Shown here: positions 43,601 through 50,120 of the stretch, in pieces
Numbering within the stretch: the stretch's first letter is position 1
How the letters are laid out: every line of letters begins with the position of its first letter
Source: Burkholderiaceae bacterium
GTDB taxonomy: Bacteria > Pseudomonadota > Gammaproteobacteria > Burkholderiales > Burkholderiaceae
Length of the DNA: 50,120 nt
Assembly: GCA_021166835.1 (NCBI GenBank)
Contig: JAJPEN010000074.1
Span: forward strand, 1-50,120
Direction of reading: 5' to 3'
The notes under the pieces: model-generated
Seen by the model: the letters and a program-made list of their open reading frames with translations, nothing else
The model's database searches: none
What the model was told of the DNA's origin: nothing
Position numbers and translations under genes: made by a program

Positions 43601-46600
43601 GGGGCTGGCGTAGACGACGGAACTCGCCAGCCGCGCGTACAGCTGCGCTTCGATCTCGCTGGCGCCGAGCTGGCGCAACACGACCTGGCTGTGGCTCCAT
43701 GCGAGCTTGAAGACGCGATCCGCCAGTCGGCGATCGGCGTATTTCTCGACCAGCGCGACGCACGCCTCGCGGTTCGACGCGATGCCGATGACCAGGTCGA
43801 CGGTGGCCGACTCGTCCGGGTCGAGCGTGATCTCGCAGCGGCTCGATGCGATCGGGTCGAGCACCGAGCCGCTCGAACCCGACAGCGGGCCTGAGCTGCG
43901 CATCGCGGCGGGCGACGCCAGCCCGTTGCCGCGACCGACGAAGAGCGCGCGGTCGGTCTCGTGCGAGACGGGGCCCGCGCGCAGCGCGTGCACCGCCATC
44001 AGATGGCACATCCACGGAGTCTGCTCGTCGGGCGAACGCGGGCGGCGCGTGCACAGGATCGCCGACGGCGCTTCGAGGATCTCGGTCTGCACGAACAGGT
44101 TGCCGAAGGCCGGGTGCATGGCGTCGGCGGCCTGCGGCGCGAGCACGACTTCGGCGTACGTCGTCAGCTCGACCGTGCGGCGCCGGCGAGCGCGATTGGT
44201 GATCGTCACGCGGCGCAGCTCGATGTCGTCTTCCGGCGAGACGACGATCTCGGTGTGCGTCTCGACGCCGGGGTCGTTCGCCGAGACACTGTCGCGGCGG
44301 CGGAACTCGGCGCGGCCTTCCGAGAAGATCGCCTCGTAGTGCTCGGCCTGTCGCAGGCTCGGCTGCCAGGCGGTGGACCAGAACGCATCGGAGGCGACGT
44401 CGCGCACGTAGCAGAACGCACCCCAGTGGTCGCGGGTGGGGTCCTCCTGCCAGCGCGTGATGGCGAGATCGTTCCACCGGCTGTATCCGCCGCCGGCGTG
44501 CGTCACCATCACGTGATAGCGCCCGTTGGACAGCAGCTGCACCTGCGGTGCGCTGCCCAGCGGTTCGGAGATCACGCGGATCGGCATCTCGCTGGGCGCG
44601 AAACCGAGCTGCGATTCGACCGGCGGCGTCGTGTGCCGGTGGAAGGAAGGGACCTTCGGCACGCGCTCCTGCAGCAGCAGCAGGGTGCCGCGCAGGTTCG
44701 GGTCGGACGCGAAGCGGCGCTGCATCGGCTGGTCGCGCAGCAGCGAGACGAGCGCGAGCAGCGCCATTCCCTGGTGATGCGCCATGAACGAGCGGACGAC
44801 GATCTCGGTTTCGCCGGGCGGAAGACGCGAACTCGTGAAGTCCACCGCTTCGTACAGGCCGAAGGCGCCCGCCAGTCCCTGGCTCCACAGCCGCTGCAGG
44901 TTGTGCACCGCTGCCGGCGCATCGACCAGCAGCGCCAGCATGCTCGCGTAGGGGGCGACCACCACGTCGGCCGAAAGCCCGCGCTTCAATCCGAGCCCGG
45001 GGACGCCGAAGGCCCGATACTGGTAGTTCGACGCGGCGTCCACGGCGTTGTAGCCCGATTCGGAAATGCCCCACGGCAGGCCGCGCTGGCGCCCGTACTC
45101 GATCTGGCGCGCGACCGCCGACTTGCAGGTCTGGTCGAGCAGGCTGTTCTCGTAGCCCGGCATCACGAGCAGCGGCATCAGGTACTCGAACATCGAGCCG
45201 CTCCACGATACGAGCACCGGCTCGCCGGAGAATCGGGTGAGCAGGCGCCCGAGCGCGAACCAGTGCTCGGTGGGCAGCCTGTTCTGCGCCACCGCGACGA
45301 AGCTCGCCAGCCGCGCCTCGGAGGCGAGCAGGTCGTAGTAGCTCGAGTCGAGGCGGCGCTCGTCGACGTTGTATCCGATGCCCAGCAGCCGGCGTTGCGG
45401 GTCGTAGAGGAAGCGGTAGTCGAAGTCGGCGAGCGCGTCGATGCGCTCGACCAGCGTGCGGATCTGCGCCAGGCGGTCGGCCGCCGGCGCGCTGCCTTCC
45501 CGCGCCGCCTCGCGCAGCGTCGGGATGCGGCGACGATCGTCGATGCTGCCGTCGTTCGCCTCGCTGCCGTATCCTGCGAACGTCGACTCGGACGCATATC
45601 CCGCGTCCGCGGGGGCCGGCGCCAGCGAATACAGTTCGTCGAGCACGGCATGACACTGGCGCGACAGCGCACGCGCCCATCGCAGCGTCTCCACCGCCGG
45701 GCTGCGCTGCAACGCGTGCGGATGAAGCGCGCTGTCCGCGGCTTCTTCGGCGACGACCTGCACTTCCGCATCGCCCTGCGCCTGCGCGTCGGCCTCGTCG
45801 TCGAAGAGCGAGCGTTGTTCACGGCCGTCGTGCGCGTGCGCCGGCGCATCGCCGTGCGCCTCGGCGCCGCCGACCGGTCGGTGCACGTCGGCGGCTGCCA
45901 TTGCGTTCGCCGGATCGGCCGCCCAGGCTGCGGCGTGTTCGATCTCGTCGTTCGCCGCCGCGATCGCGGCAACGCATTCGTCGGCGGCGCCGGCCAGTTC
46001 GGCGAAGGCGCTGCGCGCTGCGCCGAGCGTCGTCATCGGCATCTGCGCGATGCGCGCGAGCTGCGTGCCGAAACGGCGCACCGGCGCCGCGCGCGGCGTG
46101 GCGCCGGCGGTGTCGAGCAGCACCTGGTAAGTGTCCTGCACTCCATCGAGGGCGCGCGGCGACAGGATCGGCGCATCGGCCAGCGCGAGCAGCCCGGGCC
46201 GCAGCGTGAGCATCAGGCCGGCGAGGTTTCCGCTGTCCACGCTCGATACGTACATCGGACGCAGCGGCTGCAGGGTGCGAGTGTCGTACCAGTTGTAGAA
46301 GTGGCCCTGGAAGCGCTCGAGCGAGCTCATCGTCTCGAACGTGTTCGCCGTGCGATCGAGCAGGCCGCCGCCGGTCAGGTAGCCGAAGTCCCAGGCGGCG
46401 AGGTTCGCGGCGAGAGCGAAACCGATGTTCGTGGGCGAGGTGCGGTGCGCGATGCGCTCGATCGGCGCTTCCTGGTAGTTGTCCGGCGGCAGCCAGTTGT
46501 TCTCGACGTCGACGAAGTCTTCGAAGTACGCCCAGGTGCGGCGCGCCAGCATGCGCAGGAAGCGCAGCTCCTCGGCGCCGAGGGGCCGCACGCGCTTGCG

Positions 46601-49600
46601 CAGCGGGCGGCTGAGCCACCAGGCGGCTGCCGGCGAGACGAGCCAGGCGAAAAGCAGGGGCGCGGCCCACCACAGTGCCGTCGGGTGAGCGGTAGCGAGC
46701 CACGCGGCAGCGAGCACGGCGACGACCGGACCCGCGCTCATCGTGCGAAAGCTGCGCTGCAGGTCCCCCGCCGCACTGGCGCTCTCGCCGCTGCGCGCGC
46801 GATCCTCGACGATTTCCGACGGGCGCCATTCGAGCAGCTTGCGTCGCGTGACGATCGTGCGCCATTGCGCGCGCACCACCGCATCGAGATGCACGCGCGC
46901 CTCGTAGGGCAGGCATGCGACGAGGAACAGCGCCTGTTTCAGGTGCCGCCACGCGCCCGAGGAGACGAGCAGCAGGTGGCGCGTCCACGACGTCGTTTCG
47001 CCGCGGCCGACGAGCCCCAGCGCCAGCTCGACGGCGATCGGCACGAAATACACGCCGAGCATCGCGAGCGTCCACCAGGGCGAGACAGCCGGCAGTGCCC
47101 AGCCCGCCAGCAGCACGAGCACGACGGCGGGCGCGACGAGACTGCGCCGGAGGTTGTCGAGGATCTTCCACCGCGACAGGGCGTCCAGCGGATTGCGCGC
47201 CTCGACGCCGGCCGGCGTGGGCACGCGCGGCAGCATCCAGCTGGCGATCTGCCAGTCGCCGCGAATCCAGCGGTGGCGTCGCGCGACGTCGTCGAGGTAG
47301 CGCCAGGGCTGCGACTCGTACAGCACGACGTCGTTCACCAGCCCGCTGCGCGCGTAGCAGCCTTCGAGCAGGTCGTGGCTAAGGATGCGGTTGTCGGGGA
47401 ACACGCCGGCCAGCGCGCGCTCGAAGGATTCGACCTCGTAGATGCCCTTGCCGATGAACGAGCCGCGGCCGAACAGGTCCTGGTAGACGTCGGACACCGC
47501 GCGCGTGTAGGGATCGATGCCCGGATCTCCGGCGAACAGCCCGGCGAAGCGCGAGCGGTTGGCGCCGGGCAGGCTCACGCCGACGCGCGGTTGCAGGATC
47601 GCGTGGCCGGCCTGCACGATCGGCGCCCGTCCGCGCCGCGGCTGCGCGAAGCGCGGCCGGTTCAGCGGATGCGCCATCGTGCCGACCAGCTCGCGCGCGG
47701 CGTCGTGCGGCAGTTCGGTATCGGTGTCGAGCGTGATGACGTAACGCACGCCCTGCAGCGCGCGTCGATCGCCGACGATGCGCGAGAACGCCTCCGCGGC
47801 CTGCGCGTCGTCGGGCGAAAGCAGCAGCCGGTTCAGGTCGGCGAGCTTGCCGCGCTTGCGCTCGCGCCCCATCCAGATGCGTTCGATCGGGTTCCAGCGC
47901 CGTGGGCGGTGGAACAGGAAGAACCGGTCGGGCCCGCGCGTCGCCTCGCCGGCGCCGAGACTCGCATGATGCAGGTTCAGGTCCTCGATCCCGCGCACCG
48001 CCGCTTCGAGCAGCGCGTCGTCCTCCGGACGATGCTCCGCATCGGAATCGACGAAATCGGTGAGCAGCGCGAAGAACAGCTGGTCGTCGCGGTTGGCCAG
48101 CGCGCGCACTTCGAGCCCGTCGACCAGCGCCTCGACGGCGGTCGGATTCGTCAGCAGCGACGGCACGACGACGAGCGTGCGGCAGTCGGCTGCGATGCCG
48201 CGCGCGAAGTCCATCCGCTGCAACGGCTGCGGCGCGACGAGCAGCGCCGCTGCGCGGTTCACCAGCGAGTTCGCCAGCTGGCTCGTCGCGACCGCCAGCA
48301 GCGCGAAGAACGCGACGACGCTCCACCACGAACCGGTCTGCAGCGGAGCGGCGAGCGCGGCGCTGAACACCAGCGTGAGCGCGAGGATCGAGCCGAGGTA
48401 CGGCAGCAGGCGCAGCCGCCCGGCGCGCGAGCGGACGCGCGCCCGCCACGACAGGCGCGCGCCGAGCGCGCGCTCGAGCGCCGGGCGTCCGGCGTCGACC
48501 AGGTGGTAGCCCACGTGATGGATCGGCTCGCTCGCCTCGCTCGGCGCATCGGCGGCGATCTGCACGGCCTTGCGCGCGACCTCCAGCTCGCTCGCCGCGC
48601 TGCTGCGCGCCAGCTCCTCGATCGCATGGCGATACCGGTCGCGCGTGGCGAAGTCCATCCACGGGTAGGCCCCCGCCGGGTCCTGCCGCAGCGCGTGCTC
48701 GACGAGGCTCATCTCCTCGACGTAGGCGCGCCAGTCGAGGGCCGCCAGTTCGCGCAGGCTGCCGATGCTGTTGCTGACCAGCACCTCGTCGGCGGCCTGG
48801 CGCCGGTTCTCGCGGCGCACCTGCTGCTCGATCGTCAGTCCCGCTTCGGCCAGGTGCTGCTCGACCCAGGTGAGCGGCAGCGCGAGCGAAGGGCTGCGCC
48901 CCTGCAGCCGCCGCACCAGCTCGGCGACGAACGCGCTGCCCAGCGGCGGATCGGAGCGCGCCATGTCGGCGACGACGACGATCACGTTCTTCGGGTCGCG
49001 CTCGGCAGTGGCGATCATCGTGTCCGCCCAGCGGTCGGCGAGATCGCGCTCGCGATGGCCGCGTTCGATGCGCAGCGCGGCGCCGGCGAGCTTCTCGATC
49101 AGCGCCAGGCGCAACATGATCGGAATCGCCCACAGTTCGCCCAGCCGCAGCGGCTCCACGGTCTGGTACGACTCGACGAAGCGGCGCAGGCTGTCCATGT
49201 CGACGCGTCCGTCGGCGCGCGAGATGCTCTCGATCGCCAGGTCGTAGACGCGCGGCAGTCCGGCCGAGGCGCCGTCGAGCAGGCGCGGCAGCTCGCGGCT
49301 GTAGCTCGCCGGCAGATGCTGGCGCGCGATGCGGATCTGCTCCTCGATCAGGTAGAAATTGTCGAGCAGCCATTCGCCGGCCGGCGTCGTGCGGCGCGAC
49401 TCGGCCACTGTCGCGCACAACTGCTGCCACACGGAGACGAGGATCGATTCGTTGTTCCCCAGTCGCTGGAGCAGGTCGTTGCGCCCGCGGCCCGCGGCGA
49501 GCTTGTGCTGGCGCGCCAGGCGCAGACCGTGCTGCGCCATCTGGTCGGCGGTATAGATCTCGGCCGTCTCCGACGGCTCGTCGCTGTCGATCGGCGCCGA

Positions 49601-49723
49601 GCGGATCGTCGTGATCCACGGAGCCCAGGCGGGCAGGTGCCAGAGGGAAGTGCTGCGCGGTGACTTCAAGGGCGGATTCCGTTCGTGCGGGCGAACGCGC
49701 CGCCGTCGGCATGCAAGCGGCAT
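40652..49723 (-). CDS. ndvB: Cyclic beta-1,2-glucan synthase (NdvB/ChvB/Cgs family)
   Basis: A giant protein of about 3023 residues. The N-terminal region is soluble and is followed by membrane helices near residue ~440 ([20 protein letters not shown]). A glycosyltransferase domain has [20 protein letters not shown] (~660-675) and [11 protein letters not shown] (~820). More helices follow near ~870-910 ([14 protein letters not shown]). The long C-terminal half includes a glycoamylase-like part and the GH94 phosphorylase domain with GDWNDGMN (~2689). Such enzymes elongate, cyclise and trim periplasmic beta-1,2-glucans used in osmoadaptation and host contact. Known relatives are near 2830-2870 residues; this one is longer, partly through a His/Asp/Glu/Ala-rich insert near residues 1275-1335. 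The start is uncertain: ATG 49723 has no good ribosome site and TTG 49669 is possible. Confidence 0.92.
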   Translation of the reverse strand: MPLACRRRRVRPHERNPPLKSPRSTSLWHLPAWAPWITTIRSAPIDSDEPSETAEIYTADQMAQHGLRLARQHKLAAGRGRNDLLQRLGNNESILVSVWQQLCATVAESRRTTPAGEWLLDNFYLIEEQIRIARQHLPASYSRELPRLLDGASAGLPRVYDLAIESISRADGRVDMDSLRRFVESYQTVEPLRLGELWAIPIMLRLALIEKLAGAALRIERGHRERDLADRWADTMIATAERDPKNVIVVVADMARSDPPLGSAFVAELVRRLQGRSPSLALPLTWVEQHLAEAGLTIEQQVRRENRRQAADEVLVSNSIGSLRELAALDWRAYVEEMSLVEHALRQDPAGAYPWMDFATRDRYRHAIEELARSSAASELEVARKAVQIAADAPSEASEPIHHVGYHLVDAGRPALERALGARLSWRARVRSRAGRLRLLPYLGSILALTLVFSAALAAPLQTGSWWSVVAFFALLAVATSQLANSLVNRAAALLVAPQPLQRMDFARGIAADCRTLVVVPSLLTNPTAVEALVDGLEVRALANRDDQLFFALLTDFVDSDAEHRPEDDALLEAAVRGIEDLNLHHASLGAGEATRGPDRFFLFHRPRRWNPIERIWMGRERKRGKLADLNRLLLSPDDAQAAEAFSRIVGDRRALQGVRYVITLDTDTELPHDAARELVGTMAHPLNRPRFAQPRRGRAPIVQAGHAILQPRVGVSLPGANRSRFAGLFAGDPGIDPYTRAVSDVYQDLFGRGSFIGKGIYEVESFERALAGVFPDNRILSHDLLEGCYARSGLVNDVVLYESQPWRYLDDVARRHRWIRGDWQIASWMLPRVPTPAGVEARNPLDALSRWKILDNLRRSLVAPAVVLVLLAGWALPAVSPWWTLAMLGVYFVPIAVELALGLVGRGETTSWTRHLLLVSSGAWRHLKQALFLVACLPYEARVHLDAVVRAQWRTIVTRRKLLEWRPSEIVEDRARSGESASAAGDLQRSFRTMSAGPVVAVLAAAWLATAHPTALWWAAPLLFAWLVSPAAAWWLSRPLRKRVRPLGAEELRFLRMLARRTWAYFEDFVDVENNWLPPDNYQEAPIERIAHRTSPTNIGFALAANLAAWDFGYLTGGGLLDRTANTFETMSSLERFQGHFYNWYDTRTLQPLRPMYVSSVDSGNLAGLMLTLRPGLLALADAPILSPRALDGVQDTYQVLLDTAGATPRAAPVRRFGTQLARIAQMPMTTLGAARSAFAELAGAADECVAAIAAANDEIEHAAAWAADPANAMAAADVHRPVGGAEAHGDAPAHAHDGREQRSLFDDEADAQAQGDAEVQVVAEEAADSALHPHALQRSPAVETLRWARALSRQCHAVLDELYSLAPAPADAGYASESTFAGYGSEANDGSIDDRRRIPTLREAAREGSAPAADRLAQIRTLVERIDALADFDYRFLYDPQRRLLGIGYNVDERRLDSSYYDLLASEARLASFVAVAQNRLPTEHWFALGRLLTRFSGEPVLVSWSGSMFEYLMPLLVMPGYENSLLDQTCKSAVARQIEYGRQRGLPWGISESGYNAVDAASNYQYRAFGVPGLGLKRGLSADVVVAPYASMLALLVDAPAAVHNLQRLWSQGLAGAFGLYEAVDFTSSRLPPGETEIVVRSFMAHHQGMALLALVSLLRDQPMQRRFASDPNLRGTLLLLQERVPKVPSFHRHTTPPVESQLGFAPSEMPIRVISEPLGSAPQVQLLSNGRYHVMVTHAGGGYSRWNDLAITRWQEDPTRDHWGAFCYVRDVASDAFWSTAWQPSLRQAEHYEAIFSEGRAEFRRRDSVSANDPGVETHTEIVVSPEDDIELRRVTITNRARRRRTVELTTYAEVVLAPQAADAMHPAFGNLFVQTEILEAPSAILCTRRPRSPDEQTPWMCHLMAVHALRAGPVSHETDRALFVGRGNGLASPAAMRSSGPLSGSSGSVLDPIASSRCEITLDPDESATVDLVIGIASNREACVALVEKYADRRLADRVFKLAWSHSQVVLRQLGASEIEAQLYARLASSVVYASPALRADAAMLMRNRRGQADLWAYGISGDFPIVLVVVSENSHLALVREAVQAHAYWRLKGLSIDLVIWNDEADVYRQQLQETILGLVPVGVEAHVIDRPGGIFVRYASQISREDRVLMQSIARAVIVGSRGGLAEQLSRRGPIERRVAPLVPSSRPTLDDAQPQTREHPELLFYNDHGGFTRDGREYVVLDRGEPTPAPWANVIANPGFGTVVSESGSAYTWFENAHEFRLTPWHNDPLIDPSGETFYLRDEETGRFWSPVALPGDGASSCTARHGFGYSVFERSTSGIESELTVYVALDAAVKFSALRVRNRSGRPRKLSATAYVEWVLGDLRSKSAMHVSTAVDAHSGALLARNRYSAEFGSYVAFVHTGESFQSSTCDRTEFIGRNGTLRRPAAMRQLRLSGRSGAGLDPCAAIQVPFELAEGQEREIVFRLGVARDADEGHRLIDRFRGSGGAREALEGVHRYWRNALDTVQVSTPEPALDVLANGWLPYQTLACRVWGRSGYYQSGGAFGFRDQLQDVMALVHVEPMLMREHLLRCASRQFVEGDVQHWWHPPSGRGVRTQCSDDYLWLPLATSRYVQVTGDSGVLDERAGFLEGRPVNPGEDSYYDLPTQSGAEAPLYQHCVLAIRHGMRYGPHGLPLIGTGDWNDGMNLVGHEGRGESVWLGFFLHEVLRRFAPIAHAHGDEAFAQLCETEAATLRERLAAGAWDGNWYRRAYFDDGTPLGSAQNEQCRIDSIAQSWSVLSGAGEPQRSTSAMNALDEHLVRRDARLVQLLDPPFDHPDPNPGYIAGYVPGVRENGGQYTHAAIWAAMAFAEQGDARRAWELFRLICPVNHGTTPEQVAIYRVEPYVVAADVYAVAPHVGRGGWSWYTGSAGWMYRLIVESLLGLRIDGGERLRLQPVIPEDWNGFEIRYRHRETPYRIRVRAVEADAEPALRIDGIASPDEAVTLVDDRREHEIQLDWPRGSLKRPESVSTISTRQ
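40668..40696 (-). promoter_or_regulatory. groES-groEL promoter, inside the glucan synthase 3' end
   Basis: Minus strand TTGAAA (40696-40691), 17-base spacer, TACAAT (40673-40668): a near-consensus sigma70 promoter. All of it lies within codons for the last residues of the upstream protein ([10 protein letters not shown]). Confidence 0.75.
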
Positions 49724-49835
49724 GCGTGCAGCGCCCAAGTTGTCCCGATTCTGCGCCGGACGCGGCTGTTGCCCCAAGAATAGCCGCCCGCTTCGAGCGT
49801 ATGTGCGAACGCGCAGCAGACGCCGGAAACGAAAC
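49724..49835. other. Region upstream of the glucan synthase gene, no gene seen
   Basis: Holds the presumed ndvB promoter. A TATTCT-like -10 on the minus strand lies near 49783-49788, with no good -35. Nothing else recognised. Confidence 0.3.
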
Positions 49836-49915
49836 GACCGCCGGATGGCGGTCGAATGAAACGAAACGACCGCCGGAGCGGTCACACAAAACGAAACGAC
49901 CGCCGGATGGCGGTC
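49836..49915 (-). terminator. Triple tandem hairpin array downstream of the cold-shock gene
   Basis: Three copies of a ~31-base unit AAACGAAACGACCGCC...GGCGGTC. Stems are GACCGCC-GGAT-GGCGGTC at 49836-49853 and 49898-49915, and a shortened GACCGC-CGGA-GCGGTC at 49868-49883. Read on the minus strand, each stem is followed by GTTTCGTTT, a T-rich tail. They act most simply as serial terminators behind the cold-shock gene and ahead of the ndvB promoter. Confidence 0.65.
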
Positions 49916-49963
49916 GTTCGTCGAAAACGCGAAGCGGCGCGCGGCCGCTTGCGCGCCTGCGGA

Positions 49964-50120
49964 TTACAGCGGGCGGATCGCCGACGCCTGCAGGCCTTTC
50001 GGACCCTGCTTGACGGCGAACTCGACGCGCTGCTGTTCCTGCAGCGTCTTGAATCCGCTTCCCTGGATTTCGGAGAAGTGCGCGAAGAGATCCGCGCTGC
50101 CGTCATCGGGGGCGATGAAA
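49964..50120 (-). CDS. Cold-shock domain protein (CspA family), C-terminal part
   Basis: The last 52 codons of a cold-shock protein; the start lies beyond the right edge. The reading [20 protein letters not shown], then [20 protein letters not shown], ending [11 protein letters not shown], covers the RNP-2-like DLFAHFS segment and the last strands. Such ~67-residue OB-fold proteins bind single-stranded RNA and DNA and act as RNA chaperones. It would be transcribed towards the triple hairpin array. Confidence 0.93.
   Translation of the reverse strand, partial: FIAPDDGSADLFAHFSEIQGSGFKTLQEQQRVEFAVKQGPKGLQASAIRPL

Noticed and set aside
43961..49663. A 1900-codon open frame on the plus strand opposite the glucan synthase gene
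   Set aside because: It is the mirror of a GC-rich coding frame. Its translation is Arg/Ala/Gly/Asp-rich with no domain, while the minus strand encodes a clear NdvB-family protein throughout.

Overview
The window reads as the chromosome of a GC-rich betaproteobacterium (Burkholderiales/Rhodocyclales type). Core markers on the right arm support this: groES-groEL behind a CIRCE element, pyrF, an elongator tRNA-Met, an OmpA-type lipoprotein, a cold-shock protein and a giant cyclic beta-glucan synthase. The left two thirds is catabolic and dominated by CoA-thioester chemistry and branched-chain-amino-acid-type ABC importers. I cannot name the genus from sequence alone.

Region A (1-15.4 kb) looks like a cyclohexanecarboxylate (alicyclic acid) degradation regulon. 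It holds two AliA-type acyl-CoA ligases, an acyl-CoA dehydrogenase (AliB role), a partial enoyl-CoA hydratase, an SDR, a clear BadI ring-opening hydrolase, a thioesterase, a quinone-oxidoreductase-like MDR protein, and an operon encoding a complete ABC importer plus an unusual CoA-transferase/SDR fusion. A TetR regulator sits inside it. A 14-bp palindrome (AATGAACGTTCATT, perfect or degenerate) lies at five start regions: the TetR gene itself, the divergent ligase, the MDR-thioesterase-dehydrogenase-SDR operon, badI-aliA, and the importer operon. At most of these it overlaps or abuts a readable sigma70 promoter. This is the best-supported regulatory inference in the window. At the far left, 21 codons of a second (BadH-like) SDR remain as a gene relic.

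Region B (15.6-29.8 kb) is by eye less GC-rich and differs in codon use, so it was probably acquired separately. It encodes a three-subunit 4-hydroxybenzoyl-CoA-reductase-like molybdenum enzyme (hcrB-hcrC-hcrA order), YqeB and YqeC (accessory proteins known from selenium-dependent molybdenum hydroxylase systems), a benzoate/hydroxybenzoate-type CoA ligase, a second complete ABC importer, a MarR regulator with a palindrome behind it, XdhC and a LuxR-type regulator. Together these make a plausible module for uptake, CoA activation and reductive dehydroxylation of a hydroxybenzoate. The yqeBC pair raises the possibility that the Mo cofactor carries selenium. This is the most unusual system in the window.

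Region C (29.8-34.5 kb) has a TlpA-type thioredoxin, an exported transglutaminase-like protein, a UbiD-family decarboxylase and a third, orphan ABC substrate-binding protein. It ends at the 3' end of tRNA-Met. Region D (34.6-50.1 kb) is core-like: tRNA-Met, pyrF, an EamA transporter, a transglutaminase-like protein, an OmpA lipoprotein, a small coiled-coil membrane protein, groEL/groES, the ~3000-residue cyclic glucan synthase, a triple hairpin array and a partial cold-shock gene.

Many genes are joined by 4-base ATGA/GTGA stop-start overlaps, so the operons are read with good confidence. No CRISPR array, insertion sequence, integrase or rRNA was seen.
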